Assembly (NCBI GenBank): GCA_964644695.1
Contig: CAZXWN010000001.1
Coordinates: 62,001 to 126,000, forward strand
DNA length: 64,000 nucleotides
Source of the DNA: CAZXWN01 sp964644695 [NCBI: uncultured bacterium]
GTDB lineage: Bacteria > UBP4 > UBA4092
Direction: 5' to 3'
Part shown: positions 54,568 through 63,997 of the stretch, piece by piece
How positions within the stretch are numbered: position 1 is the stretch's first letter
Layout: each line of letters opens with the position of its first letter
Translations under genes and position numbers: made by a program
Notes under the pieces: generated by a model
Seen by the model: only the letters and a program-made list of their open reading frames with translations
Database searches by the model: none
What the model was told of the DNA's origin: nothing

Positions 54568-56217
54568 ATGACTGAGCAACTAATATTTGAAAAAACTCTG
54601 GGACAGATTCTGGATGAAACAATAGAAAAGAATCCACATAATCCTGCTGTTATATATGTAGATCGGGGATATCGCCAATCATGGCAGGAATTTGGTGATA
54701 CTGTTGACCAATTAGCCAAAGGGCTAATGGCTTTGGGTGTTCAAAAAGGTGAAAAAGTTGCGGTCTGGGCAACCAACGTTCCTTATTGGGTTGCCTTACA
54801 GTTCGCCACAGCAAAAATAGGTGCCATCCTTGTAACGGTCAACATTAACTATAAATTATCTGAAATTGAGTATTTGATGAGTCAATCGGAGTCCGAAAAC
54901 CTGTTTATCATAAATGGTTATCGTGATACTGATTATATCAGCACGATATATGAGCTGGTTCCTGAATTAAAAACTCAACAACGTGGTTATTTGAAAGCTG
55001 CCAGATTCCCGCACCTGAAAAGAGTATTCTTTTTGGGTCACGAAAAACACCGTGGAATGTATTCTCTTCCAGAAGTATTTGCTCTGGGTAACCAAATCAA
55101 TAAGCAGGAATACAAATCCAGACAGGATTCTTTAAACTGTCACGATGTGGTAAATATGCAATATACCTCAGGGACAACGGGTTTTCCAAAAGGCGTTATG
55201 TTGACCCATTATAATGTTGGAAATAATGGATATTGGATTGGAAAAAATCAGAATTTAGGCCCCAATGATAAAATCTGCATACCAGTCCCTCTATTTCATT
55301 GCTTTGGTTGTGTCTTAGGTGTTCTTGCTTGTGTTAATCATGGCTCAGCAATGGTATTCCTCGAGCGATATGAGCCCGTTACGGCAATGATGTCTATTGA
55401 AAGAGAACGATGTACAGGTTTATATGGTGTTCCAACAATGTTTATTGCAATTTTGGAACATCCCTTATTTGAAAAATTTAATTTCAGTTCCCTTCGGACT
55501 GGTATTATGGCTGGGTCTCCCTGTCCGATAAAAACAATGCGTCAGGTTATGGAACTGATGAATATGAAAGAAATTACTATCTGTTATGGATTGACTGAAT
55601 CTTCGCCCGTTATGGCTCAAACCCGTTATGATGAGCCGGATATTCGTGCTAAAACTGAAACTGTTGGCAAGACAATGCCTGGTGTTGAAATCATTATTAT
55701 TGACCCCAATACGGGTAAAGAATGTAATCCAGGAGAACCGGGTGAGGTTTGCTGCAGAGGCTATTTAAAAATGAAGGGTTATTACAATATGCCTGAAGAA
55801 ACAGCCAAAACTATTGATAAAGAGGGTTGGTTACATTCAGGTGATATCGGTATTATGAGTGAAGATGGATACCTTTCTATAACAGGCCGTTTGAAAGATA
55901 TGATTATTCGTGGTGGGGAGAATATTTATCCCAAAGAAATTGAAGAGTTTATCTATCATATGGATGGTGTCTCTGATGTCCAGGTCGTTGGTGCTGCCAG
56001 TAAAAGATATGGTGAGCAACCAGCAGCTTTTATTATCTTGAAGCCTGGTGTTGAAATGACGCCGGAAGATGTTATGGATTATTGCCGCGGTAAGATTGCC
56101 TGGCACAAAATACCCAAATATGTTCATTTTGTGACAGAGTATCCATTAACGGCAAGTGGTAAGATTCAAAAGTATATATTACGGGAGTTGGCTGCAAAAC
56201 TTTGGCCGGATGCCTAA
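54568..56217 (+). CDS. Acyl-CoA synthetase (AMP-forming)
   Basis: 549 aa. Activates a carboxylic acid to acyl-AMP and then acyl-CoA. AMP-binding motifs: YTSGTTGFPKGVMLTH, CYGLTESSPV, SGDIGIMSEDGYLSITGR and KDMIIRGGENIYPKEIEEF, with the catalytic Lys in TASGKIQK. Length and sequence fit a medium/long-chain or aryl-acid ligase. It starts 11 bp after the regulator gene. Confidence 0.94.
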   Translation: MTEQLIFEKTLGQILDETIEKNPHNPAVIYVDRGYRQSWQEFGDTVDQLAKGLMALGVQKGEKVAVWATNVPYWVALQFATAKIGAILVTVNINYKLSEIEYLMSQSESENLFIINGYRDTDYISTIYELVPELKTQQRGYLKAARFPHLKRVFFLGHEKHRGMYSLPEVFALGNQINKQEYKSRQDSLNCHDVVNMQYTSGTTGFPKGVMLTHYNVGNNGYWIGKNQNLGPNDKICIPVPLFHCFGCVLGVLACVNHGSAMVFLERYEPVTAMMSIERERCTGLYGVPTMFIAILEHPLFEKFNFSSLRTGIMAGSPCPIKTMRQVMELMNMKEITICYGLTESSPVMAQTRYDEPDIRAKTETVGKTMPGVEIIIIDPNTGKECNPGEPGEVCCRGYLKMKGYYNMPEETAKTIDKEGWLHSGDIGIMSEDGYLSITGRLKDMIIRGGENIYPKEIEEFIYHMDGVSDVQVVGAASKRYGEQPAAFIILKPGVEMTPEDVMDYCRGKIAWHKIPKYVHFVTEYPLTASGKIQKYILRELAAKLWPDA

Positions 56218-57031
56218 AATGCGAATTGACTGTCATACACATGCTTTTGCGGATAAAATCGCCGACAAAGCTGTTAGTTTTATGAGTGAATATTACCAGA
56301 TTTCTGTTCCACATCAAGGCCGAATTAATGAATTGATTAAATTGTCAGAAGAAGCTCATTTGGATGCAGCTATATTATTAGTTGCAGCAACAAATGCAGA
56401 ACAAGTTAATCCAGCAAATAACTGGATGTTGAACCTGAAACAAACTCAAACTGACAGCCAAACGGTTCGGTTAATAAAGTTTGGCGCTTATCATGTTGAT
56501 GACCAGAATTGGCTTACTGAAATAAATAGATTGCGTGAATATAAAATCCCTGGGATAAAAATTCATCCGGAATTCCAGCAAATTGATTTAGCTGATGATC
56601 GTTTACTGCCATTTTTTGAAGAAGTACAAAAAGATTTTATTTTAATGATTCATGTGGGTGATCCTGAACCTTCCCCGAATAATTACAGTACTCCAGCAAA
56701 AATTCGGCGCATAATGACATTATTCCCACACTTGAGAATAATTGCCGCCCATATGGGTGGATATAAGTATTGGGAAGAAAGTCTGGATATATTGGCCGGT
56801 CACAATTTATATTTGGATACATCAAGTGCTTTAGCTTTCATGCCAGATTCCTTAATCAAAAAGATAGTGAATAAGCATGGAACAGATAAATTATTAGTGG
56901 GAAGTGATTATCCTGTTATAACGCCAGCCAAGGGTATAGAGTTAGTTCAACAGAAGATGGATTGGCTTACATCGAATGATATTGACAATATTTTAGGTAA
57001 TAATTGCGCTCAATTATTAGGTATTGCTTAA
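56210..57031 (+). CDS. Amidohydrolase-related (TIM-barrel) protein
   Basis: 273 aa (270 from ATG 56219). Metal ligands: HTH in DCHTHAF, a later His in LMIHVGDP, His in IIAAHMGGYKYW and Asp in VGSDYPV. It belongs to the amidohydrolase-2 group that includes decarboxylases and lactonases. It overlaps the ligase stop by 8 bp, so it is the last gene of the operon; the substrate is probably a carboxylic acid related to the ligase. Confidence 0.9.
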   Translation: MPKMRIDCHTHAFADKIADKAVSFMSEYYQISVPHQGRINELIKLSEEAHLDAAILLVAATNAEQVNPANNWMLNLKQTQTDSQTVRLIKFGAYHVDDQNWLTEINRLREYKIPGIKIHPEFQQIDLADDRLLPFFEEVQKDFILMIHVGDPEPSPNNYSTPAKIRRIMTLFPHLRIIAAHMGGYKYWEESLDILAGHNLYLDTSSALAFMPDSLIKKIVNKHGTDKLLVGSDYPVITPAKGIELVQQKMDWLTSNDIDNILGNNCAQLLGIA

Positions 57032-57127
57032 TCCAATATGGAAGATGTGTTTGCTTGTTTGTGTTATGATTTTTAACTTCAATTGACTTATTTTTTAATT
57101 ACTTTACTGGAGCAGGAATCCTTAATT

Positions 57128-58039
57128 ATGACAAAACCCTCTTTATTAGTATTAGCGGCCGGTGTAGGTAGTCGTTATGGTGGACTGAAACAGTTAGATA
57201 CTTTTGGCCCCCATGGTGAGACTATTATCGATTATTCAATTTATGATGCAATTAGATCTGGATTTGGGAAAATAGTTTTTGTTATTCGTAAAGACATTGA
57301 GGAAGCATTTAAAGAAAAATTGAGCAAAAAATATGAATCGCAGATAGATGTTCGATATGTTTTCCAGGAATTAGATGCTATACCTGAGGGATTTTCTGTT
57401 CCCAGTGGCAGGAAAAAACCATGGGGTACAGGACATGCAATTTTAGTGGCTAAAAATGAAATTCAGGAACCTTTTGGTGTGATTAATGGTGATGATTTTT
57501 ATGGATCACACTCCTTTCAAGTAATGTGTGATTACCTCTCAAACGCTCACGATACAACGGAATATTTAGATTATTCAATGGTGGGATATGTGTTACGAAA
57601 TACACTATCCGATTATGGTAGTGTGTCTCGCGGTGTATGTACTGCGGATGAATGTAATAATTTAAAGTCTGTTGTAGAGTATACAAACATTGAAAGAAAT
57701 GGTTCAGCTGCTCGTTATACTGCTGAAGATGGCACTGTTAGTAACTTGTCTGGTGACGAAACGGTATCCATGAATATGTGGGGGTTCACTCCATCCTTGT
57801 TTGGCTTTTTAGATGAACTATTTGTTTCCTTTCTTCAAAAGCATGGAAATGAAATGAAAAGTGAATTCTTTATTCCCACCGTTATAAATGATTTGATACA
57901 CCGTCACTTGGCGCGTGTAAGAATAAATAAGACACATGCTTGTTGGTTTGGTGTTACTTATCCAGAAGATAAGAAAACTGTAATCAACAGTATCCAATCT
58001 CTAATTAATCAGGGAATATATCCCGAGAAGCTTTGGTAA
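57128..58039 (+). CDS. Sugar-phosphate nucleotidyltransferase-like protein
   Basis: 303 aa from ATG 57128. Nucleotidyltransferase Rossmann fold with LAAGVGSRYGGLKQLDTFG, GTGHAILVAKNEI and GVINGDDFYG. Predicted to make a nucleotide-sugar from a sugar 1-phosphate. It abuts the N-acetylhexosamine kinase gene (stop then ATG), so the kinase product is the likely substrate, giving for example a UDP-N-acetylhexosamine. The acceptor nucleotide cannot be read from sequence. Confidence 0.88.
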   Translation: MTKPSLLVLAAGVGSRYGGLKQLDTFGPHGETIIDYSIYDAIRSGFGKIVFVIRKDIEEAFKEKLSKKYESQIDVRYVFQELDAIPEGFSVPSGRKKPWGTGHAILVAKNEIQEPFGVINGDDFYGSHSFQVMCDYLSNAHDTTEYLDYSMVGYVLRNTLSDYGSVSRGVCTADECNNLKSVVEYTNIERNGSAARYTAEDGTVSNLSGDETVSMNMWGFTPSLFGFLDELFVSFLQKHGNEMKSEFFIPTVINDLIHRHLARVRINKTHACWFGVTYPEDKKTVINSIQSLINQGIYPEKLW

Positions 58040-59116
58040 ATGACAAACGAATATTTATTTTCTCTTGCCAGATGTTTTGTCTTAGCAGGAGACCCTATCT
58101 CAATCATTCCTTTTGGCAATGGTCATATCAATGATACATATGCTGTCACAATTGATAATCATTCTGTCCGATATGTTCTTCAAAGAATTAATCACTTAAT
58201 ATTCAAAGAACCTGTTGGATTAACTGAGAATATTGTAAAGGTTACCAGTCATATTCGGAGAAAACTGGAATTACAAGGAACCTCTGACATTGATCGCAAA
58301 GTAATGACACCAATCCCAACTTATGAAGGTCAATATTTAGTAATCGATGAAGAGAGAAATTATTGGCGAGTTATGTTGTTGATTGAGAATTCCTGTACGT
58401 ATGAGACTTTTAATCGACCTGAACAAGCATATCATGCTGCAAAAGGTTTTGGATGTTTTCAAAAAATGCTTCAGGACTTTCCTGGAAGTGATTTAATAGA
58501 AACAATCCCGGGATTCCATGATACTCCGAGTAGATTATGCAATTTTGTATCTGTTTTAAATCAGGATAATTTTGATAGAGTTAAAACCTGCTCAGATGAA
58601 GTTAAGTACTTGCTAGAGCAACAGGCTTGGGCTGATTTATTACTTGGTCTTAATGTTCCGATAAGAGTTACTCACAACGATACGAAATTTAATAATGTAT
58701 TGTTAGACAAGGATAGTGGAGAAGCTCTTTGTGTGATTGATTTAGATACTGTGATGCCTGGATTGGCACTTTATGACTTTGGTGATATGGTACGAACAGG
58801 TACAAGTCCTTGTGATGAAGATGAAACCGATTTAAGTAAAGTCTTTTGTAGAAGTGATATGTTTGCTGGTTTGGTTGAAGGCTTCTTATCAGAAACTAGC
58901 GGTTTTCTGACTTTAGATGAAAAGACTAACTTGGTAAATGCAGGAATAGTAATTACCTATGAACAGGCAATTCGTTTTCTGGGTGATTATCTTAATGGTG
59001 ATACCTACTATAAAATCCAGTATCCAGAACATAACCTTACTCGCGCAAAAACGCAGATAAGATTGATAAAGTCTATTCTTGAGCAAAAAGAAATACTTGA
59101 TAAATACATCAAATAG
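58040..59116 (+). CDS. N-acetylhexosamine 1-kinase-like phosphotransferase (NahK-type)
   Basis: 358 aa, APH fold. The catalytic loop is VTHNDTKFNNVLLD (Asp) and the metal site is VIDLDTVMPG, both characteristic of NahK of Bifidobacterium, whose length (about 359) also matches. GNGHINDTYAV near the N-terminus is the nucleotide loop. It would phosphorylate GlcNAc or GalNAc at C1, feeding the nucleotidyltransferase encoded directly upstream. Cytoplasmic. Confidence 0.88.
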   Translation: MTNEYLFSLARCFVLAGDPISIIPFGNGHINDTYAVTIDNHSVRYVLQRINHLIFKEPVGLTENIVKVTSHIRRKLELQGTSDIDRKVMTPIPTYEGQYLVIDEERNYWRVMLLIENSCTYETFNRPEQAYHAAKGFGCFQKMLQDFPGSDLIETIPGFHDTPSRLCNFVSVLNQDNFDRVKTCSDEVKYLLEQQAWADLLLGLNVPIRVTHNDTKFNNVLLDKDSGEALCVIDLDTVMPGLALYDFGDMVRTGTSPCDEDETDLSKVFCRSDMFAGLVEGFLSETSGFLTLDEKTNLVNAGIVITYEQAIRFLGDYLNGDTYYKIQYPEHNLTRAKTQIRLIKSILEQKEILDKYIK

Positions 59117-59124
59117 TAAAAATC

Positions 59125-59164
59125 AAAGAGCCTAATTGTAAATAACAATTAGGCTCTTTTTAAA
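59125..59164. terminator. Bidirectional terminator
   Basis: AAAGAGCCTAATTGT (59125-59139), loop AAATA, and the exact complement (59145-59159), then TTTTAAATTT. A 15-bp perfect stem between convergent genes. Confidence 0.92.
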
Positions 59165-59179
59165 TTTGAGATTGTTAGT

Positions 59180-60355
59180 TTATATTTCTAAATCTTGGTT
59201 AAAATAATCGACGATTTCCTTAGCAACTGGTGGAATGTCTGTTGGCATAAAGCCATTTCTGATGGAATGTGTGGCTTGGCAACCTGCTGCGACACTCATT
59301 CTGGCAGCAATGGGGGAAGTTTTAACTTTGCCGCCTTCTCTAATATATCGTATGAATTCGCTTACGATATTGGGATCGCCACCGCCATGACCTTCTAAGT
59401 CACAAGATAAACGATATTCAACATCACCATGATCCTGATAATGATGTCGTTTATCCCAGAGCTTAATCACGGAATCCCCTGAATAGTCACCAAAGTTTTC
59501 TAAACGTCCTTCAGTACCAATAAAAGTATAATTTCTCCATCCATCAGGGGTGTAATGGCATTGTTGATATGAAGCAAAAACACCATTATCTAATTGCATG
59601 AGCATCATACTAATATCTTCCACATCAATTACTGGATTTAATCCTTTTAGTGACAGCGGAGGCCAATTATTATGTGACCATGTGGCATCTCCCCGTTCTT
59701 CTGGAGAATGTCTATCAGTTATTTGATCATATACAGTTAATCCACCCATAGCAGTTACTTTCTGGGTGTACCCACCACAAAGCCAATGTAAGACATCTAT
59801 ATCATGTGCACCCTTTTGTAGAAGGAGCCCTGTTGATTTTGTCCTGTCAGCATGCCAATCTTTAAAGTAAGCATCTCCCCCATAGGCAACAAAATGCCTG
59901 CACCAGGCAGCTTTGATTTGCCCAATAGCACCATCATCAATTAGTTTCTTCATTTTTTGAATGATGGGCATATGTCTCATATTATGTCCTAAGTAGAGCT
60001 TTTTTTTACATTCAAAAGCTGTTTTGAGAATCCGATCACAGCCATCAATAGTAATTGCCATAGGTTTTTCTAAATAAACATGTTTCCCAGCTTTTAGAGC
60101 ATCTACAGCAATTGTTTCATGGAGGTAATCAGGGGCCGTAATAAAGACCGCATCAATATCTTGTTTAGCGATTAATTTATGGTAATCGTCGGTGGTAAAA
60201 ACATCAGAACCGTATAGTTCTTTGTATTTTTGCAGGGCAGAAGGAACAATATCCGCCGCCGCTGTGATTTTAACACCCTGTTCAGGTTTATGTGCATGAC
60301 CAGACAAATAACCTCTGCCACCAGCACCAATAACACCAATATTTAAGTGAGTCAT
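59180..60355 (-). CDS. Gfo/Idh/MocA-family oxidoreductase
   Basis: 391 aa. NAD(P)-binding VIGAGGRGYLSGH, AADIV, then the family EKPMAI with Lys in HVYLEKP and a C-terminal alpha/beta substrate domain (GHGGGDPNIV). Predicted sugar or polyol dehydrogenase. No signal peptide. Substrate unknown; it is near amino-sugar genes but on the opposite strand. Confidence 0.9.
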   Translation of the reverse strand: MTHLNIGVIGAGGRGYLSGHAHKPEQGVKITAAADIVPSALQKYKELYGSDVFTTDDYHKLIAKQDIDAVFITAPDYLHETIAVDALKAGKHVYLEKPMAITIDGCDRILKTAFECKKKLYLGHNMRHMPIIQKMKKLIDDGAIGQIKAAWCRHFVAYGGDAYFKDWHADRTKSTGLLLQKGAHDIDVLHWLCGGYTQKVTAMGGLTVYDQITDRHSPEERGDATWSHNNWPPLSLKGLNPVIDVEDISMMLMQLDNGVFASYQQCHYTPDGWRNYTFIGTEGRLENFGDYSGDSVIKLWDKRHHYQDHGDVEYRLSCDLEGHGGGDPNIVSEFIRYIREGGKVKTSPIAARMSVAAGCQATHSIRNGFMPTDIPPVAKEIVDYFNQDLEI

Positions 60356-60599
60356 TATGTAATATCCTTTCTAACATGTTGCCATAATTATTATTTTTAT
60401 TTAAGAAATAATCCTAACATAGGCAAAGAATAGACTGTTGTATGTATTACTCAATATTGCTGTCAATATTTATAGGGTTATAAAGTAATATGGAAAACGG
60501 TAGAATCAGAATTATTATGCGCATCTATAAGGTTACATATAAAATACAGTAAAAATATACTTACTCAATGATTTAGAAATTGGAGGTTAGAATCCAAAC

Positions 60600-60902
60600 A
60601 TGAGAAGAGAACCAATACAAATTAAATGTCCATGCTGTGACAGTATATTGGTAATTGATCCCTTTGAGAAGAAAGTTTTGGAGATACGCAAACCCATCGT
60701 AGAGGAGTCTACTGGAGACCGTTTGCAAGATGCTTTCCTGAAAGTACAGAAGAGAAAATCTGAAGCAGAAGAACAATTCAAAAAGGCAAAAGAAAAGGAT
60801 AAGGAACGAAAATCAAAAATGGATGAGATATTTCGTGAATCATTAGAAAAAGCCAAGGATGAAGATGATGGTACTCCTCCGTCAAATCCTTTTGACTGGT
60901 AA
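60600..60902 (+). CDS. Small zinc-ribbon/coiled-coil protein of unknown function
   Basis: 100 aa. N-terminal CPCC (10-13) is a possible zinc or disulfide knuckle; residues about 40-90 are a highly charged coiled coil rich in Lys and Glu; the end is NPFDW. GGAGG lies at 60582-60586, 13 nt before ATG, longer than ideal. I do not recognise the family. Isolated, with 244 bp before and 138 bp after it. Confidence 0.7.
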   Translation: MRREPIQIKCPCCDSILVIDPFEKKVLEIRKPIVEESTGDRLQDAFLKVQKRKSEAEEQFKKAKEKDKERKSKMDEIFRESLEKAKDEDDGTPPSNPFDW

Positions 60903-61040
60903 GCAAAATAACTGTTTGATTTCCGTGAAAAAACACTTATACATGCCGATTGCTATCAGATAATAATGGTTCCTTTGAATATCTAAATAATGGCTGTGTT
61001 AGAATTTGCGGGTAATTAACTTTATGCTTAGGAAGGGCTT

Positions 61041-62216
61041 ATGATGATATTAAAAAAATGTTTCTTAATCTCTGTGTTATTAATTTCCATAAGTTTTACA
61101 AATCATGTATGGGGAAGGACTTTACCTATGGACACACCCGAATCTGTGGGAATGTCGAGTGATCGCCTTAAACGCGTAGACAGAGTTATTGATGAAAGTA
61201 TTAAAAACAAAGAGATTCCTGGTGCTGTATTGCTTGTATCTCATAAAGGTAAAATTGTTTATAAAAAAGCATATGGATACAGGATGGTAACTCCTCGTCA
61301 AGAAAAGATGACGGTTGATACCATCTTTGATATGGCCTCGATTACAAAGCCAATGGCTACTGCCAGTGGAATTATGTTGTTGGTTGAAGACGGGAAAATA
61401 AGATTACAAGACCCTGTTGCCAAATATTTACCAGGATTTGAAGTCAAAGGTAAGGCTGATGTTCCTGTAGCTTATTTATTAACGCATTGTTCTGGTTTGC
61501 CAGCCTGGGATCGTTATGCAACTAAGAATCTGGACCGGGATGGCATCATTGCTGATATATGTTCTAAAGATACAGCCTACGAGCCTGGAACAAAATTTGT
61601 TTATTCTGATTTGGGTTTTGTGTTACTGGGTGAGATCATCACTCGAGTATCGGGTGTTCCTGAAAATGAGTTTGTTGCAAAAAATCTATATAGCCGACTG
61701 GGGATGGAACATACTGGATACTTGCCTCCTGATTCATGGAAAGCTCAATGTGCAGCCACGGAGCCTCGTGGTGGCAAGATGATGCAGGGTGAAGTACATG
61801 ATCCCATCGCTTATGCTCTTAAGGGTGTAGCAGGGCATGCTGGATTGTTCTCAACCGTGGATGATATGGCTGTATATTTCCAAATGCTTTTAAATGGCGG
61901 GGTGATTGATGGTGTCAGGATATTTAGTCCTCTCACAATTAGAGAAATGACAAAAAATCAATCACCGGTAGCTGCGCGTGATTATGGATTTGGGTGGGTG
62001 ATTGGGACCTCATATGCTGGTCAGCGGGGTGATATATTCCCTCGTGGTGGATTTGGTCATACAGGCTGGACAGGTACTTCTGTTTGGGTGGATCCTACCT
62101 CACAGACCTTTATTGTGTTGCTGACAAATCGAGTTCATCCTGATGGAAAAGGTGACGCGGGAAGAGTTCGTGCATTAGTAAGTAATATCGTTGCATCTTC
62201 AATTATGGATGAATAA
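61041..62216 (+). CDS. Secreted serine hydrolase of the beta-lactamase/PBP4* family
   Basis: 391 aa with signal peptide (to about residue 25). SxxK motif S100-I-T-K103, YxN position YSD (an Asp instead of Asn), and HTG near the C-terminus (GHTGWTG). The group includes class C beta-lactamases, esterases and D-aminopeptidases; with YSD and no other clue the substrate is unknown. It is probably periplasmic. Confidence 0.88.
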   Translation: MMILKKCFLISVLLISISFTNHVWGRTLPMDTPESVGMSSDRLKRVDRVIDESIKNKEIPGAVLLVSHKGKIVYKKAYGYRMVTPRQEKMTVDTIFDMASITKPMATASGIMLLVEDGKIRLQDPVAKYLPGFEVKGKADVPVAYLLTHCSGLPAWDRYATKNLDRDGIIADICSKDTAYEPGTKFVYSDLGFVLLGEIITRVSGVPENEFVAKNLYSRLGMEHTGYLPPDSWKAQCAATEPRGGKMMQGEVHDPIAYALKGVAGHAGLFSTVDDMAVYFQMLLNGGVIDGVRIFSPLTIREMTKNQSPVAARDYGFGWVIGTSYAGQRGDIFPRGGFGHTGWTGTSVWVDPTSQTFIVLLTNRVHPDGKGDAGRVRALVSNIVASSIMDE

Positions 62217-62289
62217 GTCATCTATAAGTCTTTTTTATGATTATAATGAGAATATGAATTGTGTGTGATAACTCTAAGGAGGCTTTAAG

Positions 62290-62871
62290 ATGGAACACAA
62301 GTTACCAGAACTACCTTACTCAAAAGATGCATTAGTACCTTACATCTCTGCGGAAACAATTGAGTATCATTATGGGAAACATCATGCTACCTATGTTGCC
62401 AACCTTAATAAATTAATACCCGGAACTGAATTTGAAAATATGTCATTAGATGAGATTGTTATGAAATCCAGTGGGGGTATTTTTAACAACGCTGCACAGG
62501 TTTGGAACCATTCATTTTATTGGAATTGCCTGACTCCCAATAAAGGAGCCAATCCGATTGGACCCCTTTCTGAAGCTATCAATAAAGCTTTTGGTTCATT
62601 TGATATCTTTAGGGAAAAGTTTTCATTAGCAGCGATAGGTACTTTTGGATCGGGCTGGGCCTGGTTGGTTAAGAATGTTGATGGTAGTTTGGAGATTGTC
62701 AGTACTTCGAATGCAGCCACTCCTTTGCGGGATGGAAAAGTGCCATTATTAACCTGTGATGTTTGGGAACATGCTTATTACATTGATTATCGAAATGCAC
62801 GGCCCAAATATGTTGAGAATTTCTGGAATTTGGTGAATTGGGACTTTGTCGCTGCAAACTTTGCAAAATAA
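62290..62871 (+). CDS. sodB: Superoxide dismutase, iron type
   Basis: 193 aa. Metal ligands H27, H74, and Asp/His in [12 protein letters not shown]. The [14 protein letters not shown] and FGSGWAWLV motifs are those of Fe-SOD. AAGGAGG stands before ATG. Cytoplasmic; protection against superoxide. Confidence 0.95.
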   Translation: MEHKLPELPYSKDALVPYISAETIEYHYGKHHATYVANLNKLIPGTEFENMSLDEIVMKSSGGIFNNAAQVWNHSFYWNCLTPNKGANPIGPLSEAINKAFGSFDIFREKFSLAAIGTFGSGWAWLVKNVDGSLEIVSTSNAATPLRDGKVPLLTCDVWEHAYYIDYRNARPKYVENFWNLVNWDFVAANFAK

Positions 62872-62886
62872 AACTGGATTAAAAAT

Positions 62887-62923
62887 AAAAGCTCCTGTTC
62901 TTGTCATGAACAGGAGCTTTTTA
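62887..62923. terminator. Bidirectional terminator
   Basis: AAAAGCTCCTGTTC (62887-62900) pairs with GAACAGGAGCTTTT (62908-62921), then TTA. It separates sodB and galT, which converge. Confidence 0.9.
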
Positions 62924-62935
62924 TCTTTGAATTAA

Positions 62936-63997
62936 TTATCCAGCAATAATAGCTGATCTGTCTGGGGCATGTTCCTCGGGTGGTTTTGTGTCTTCTCTTT
63001 CGATGACGACATCCCGGAGGCATTGAGCTGCATGTTCTGGTGGCGTGGGATTAATATAAAACCCCGTTCCCCATTCAAATCCGGCGACTTTTGTAAGTTT
63101 TGGCATAATTTCCATATGCCAGTGATAAGTGGGCGATTCTGATGTATCACAGGGTGAACAATGAATGATGTAGTTATAAGGTGGGTCTTCCAATGTAGTA
63201 TGAAGTCGTTTCAGAGTTGACTTCAATATTTGAGCAAAATCAACCACATCAGACTTTTTTAGATTTTCGATGGAAGACGAATGTCTTTTCGGCATAATCC
63301 AAGTTTCAAATGGAAAACGAGAGGCAAATGGACAGAAGGACAGAAACTCACTGTTCTCCTCAACCAGGCGCACTTTAGATAGGCGTTCCTGGGTGATGAT
63401 GTCACAGAACACACAACGATCCCTGTAGTCATAATACCGCTTAGAACCTTCCATTTCTTCAATAGCACGTTTGGGAATAATTGGAGTGGCGATAATTTGA
63501 CTATGGGTATGTTCCATGGATGCGCCTGCGGCACTGCCATGGTTTTTAAATATCACAATATATTTGAATCGACTGTCTTTTTTTAAATCGATATACCGGT
63601 CTCGGTAAGCCCAGATTACTTCTTGAATATGTTTATCATCCAAATCTGCCAGATGTGCATTATGATCTGGAGACTCAATAACTACCTCATGAGCACCAAT
63701 CCCGTTCATTCGATCATAGATGCCTTCCCCTTGTTTATTTAACTCTCCTTCGATTTGCAAGGCGGGAAATTTGTTGGGAACAACCCGGGTCCACCACCCA
63801 GGGGAGTTAGGGTAGGTGCCAGCTTCCCGATATGAAAGTACTTCTGGAGGAGTCTTATCTTCATTGCCATAACAGAAAGGGCAGAAGCCGCTTTTCTTGA
63901 AAGCGGTTTCCTTTCCGAAATCACTGGGTTTTTTACCGCGTTCGGTTGCAATAATTACCCAACGACCTACTATCGGATCTTTTCTTAATTCAGGCAC
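62936..63997 (-). CDS. galT: Galactose-1-phosphate uridylyltransferase
   Basis: 353 aa. Exchanges UMP between UDP-glucose and galactose 1-phosphate. The N-terminus PELRKDPIVGRWVIIATERG is typical; zinc Cys FCPFCYG; the catalytic HxH-Q is HTHSQ in SMEHTHSQIIATPI. GTG 63997 is the start: the codon before it is TGA, so the gene is complete inside the window. It could also act on N-acetylhexosamine 1-phosphates like bifidobacterial GalT; that is inference. Confidence 0.95.
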   Translation of the reverse strand: MPELRKDPIVGRWVIIATERGKKPSDFGKETAFKKSGFCPFCYGNEDKTPPEVLSYREAGTYPNSPGWWTRVVPNKFPALQIEGELNKQGEGIYDRMNGIGAHEVVIESPDHNAHLADLDDKHIQEVIWAYRDRYIDLKKDSRFKYIVIFKNHGSAAGASMEHTHSQIIATPIIPKRAIEEMEGSKRYYDYRDRCVFCDIITQERLSKVRLVEENSEFLSFCPFASRFPFETWIMPKRHSSSIENLKKSDVVDFAQILKSTLKRLHTTLEDPPYNYIIHCSPCDTSESPTYHWHMEIMPKLTKVAGFEWGTGFYINPTPPEHAAQCLRDVVIEREDTKPPEEHAPDRSAIIAG

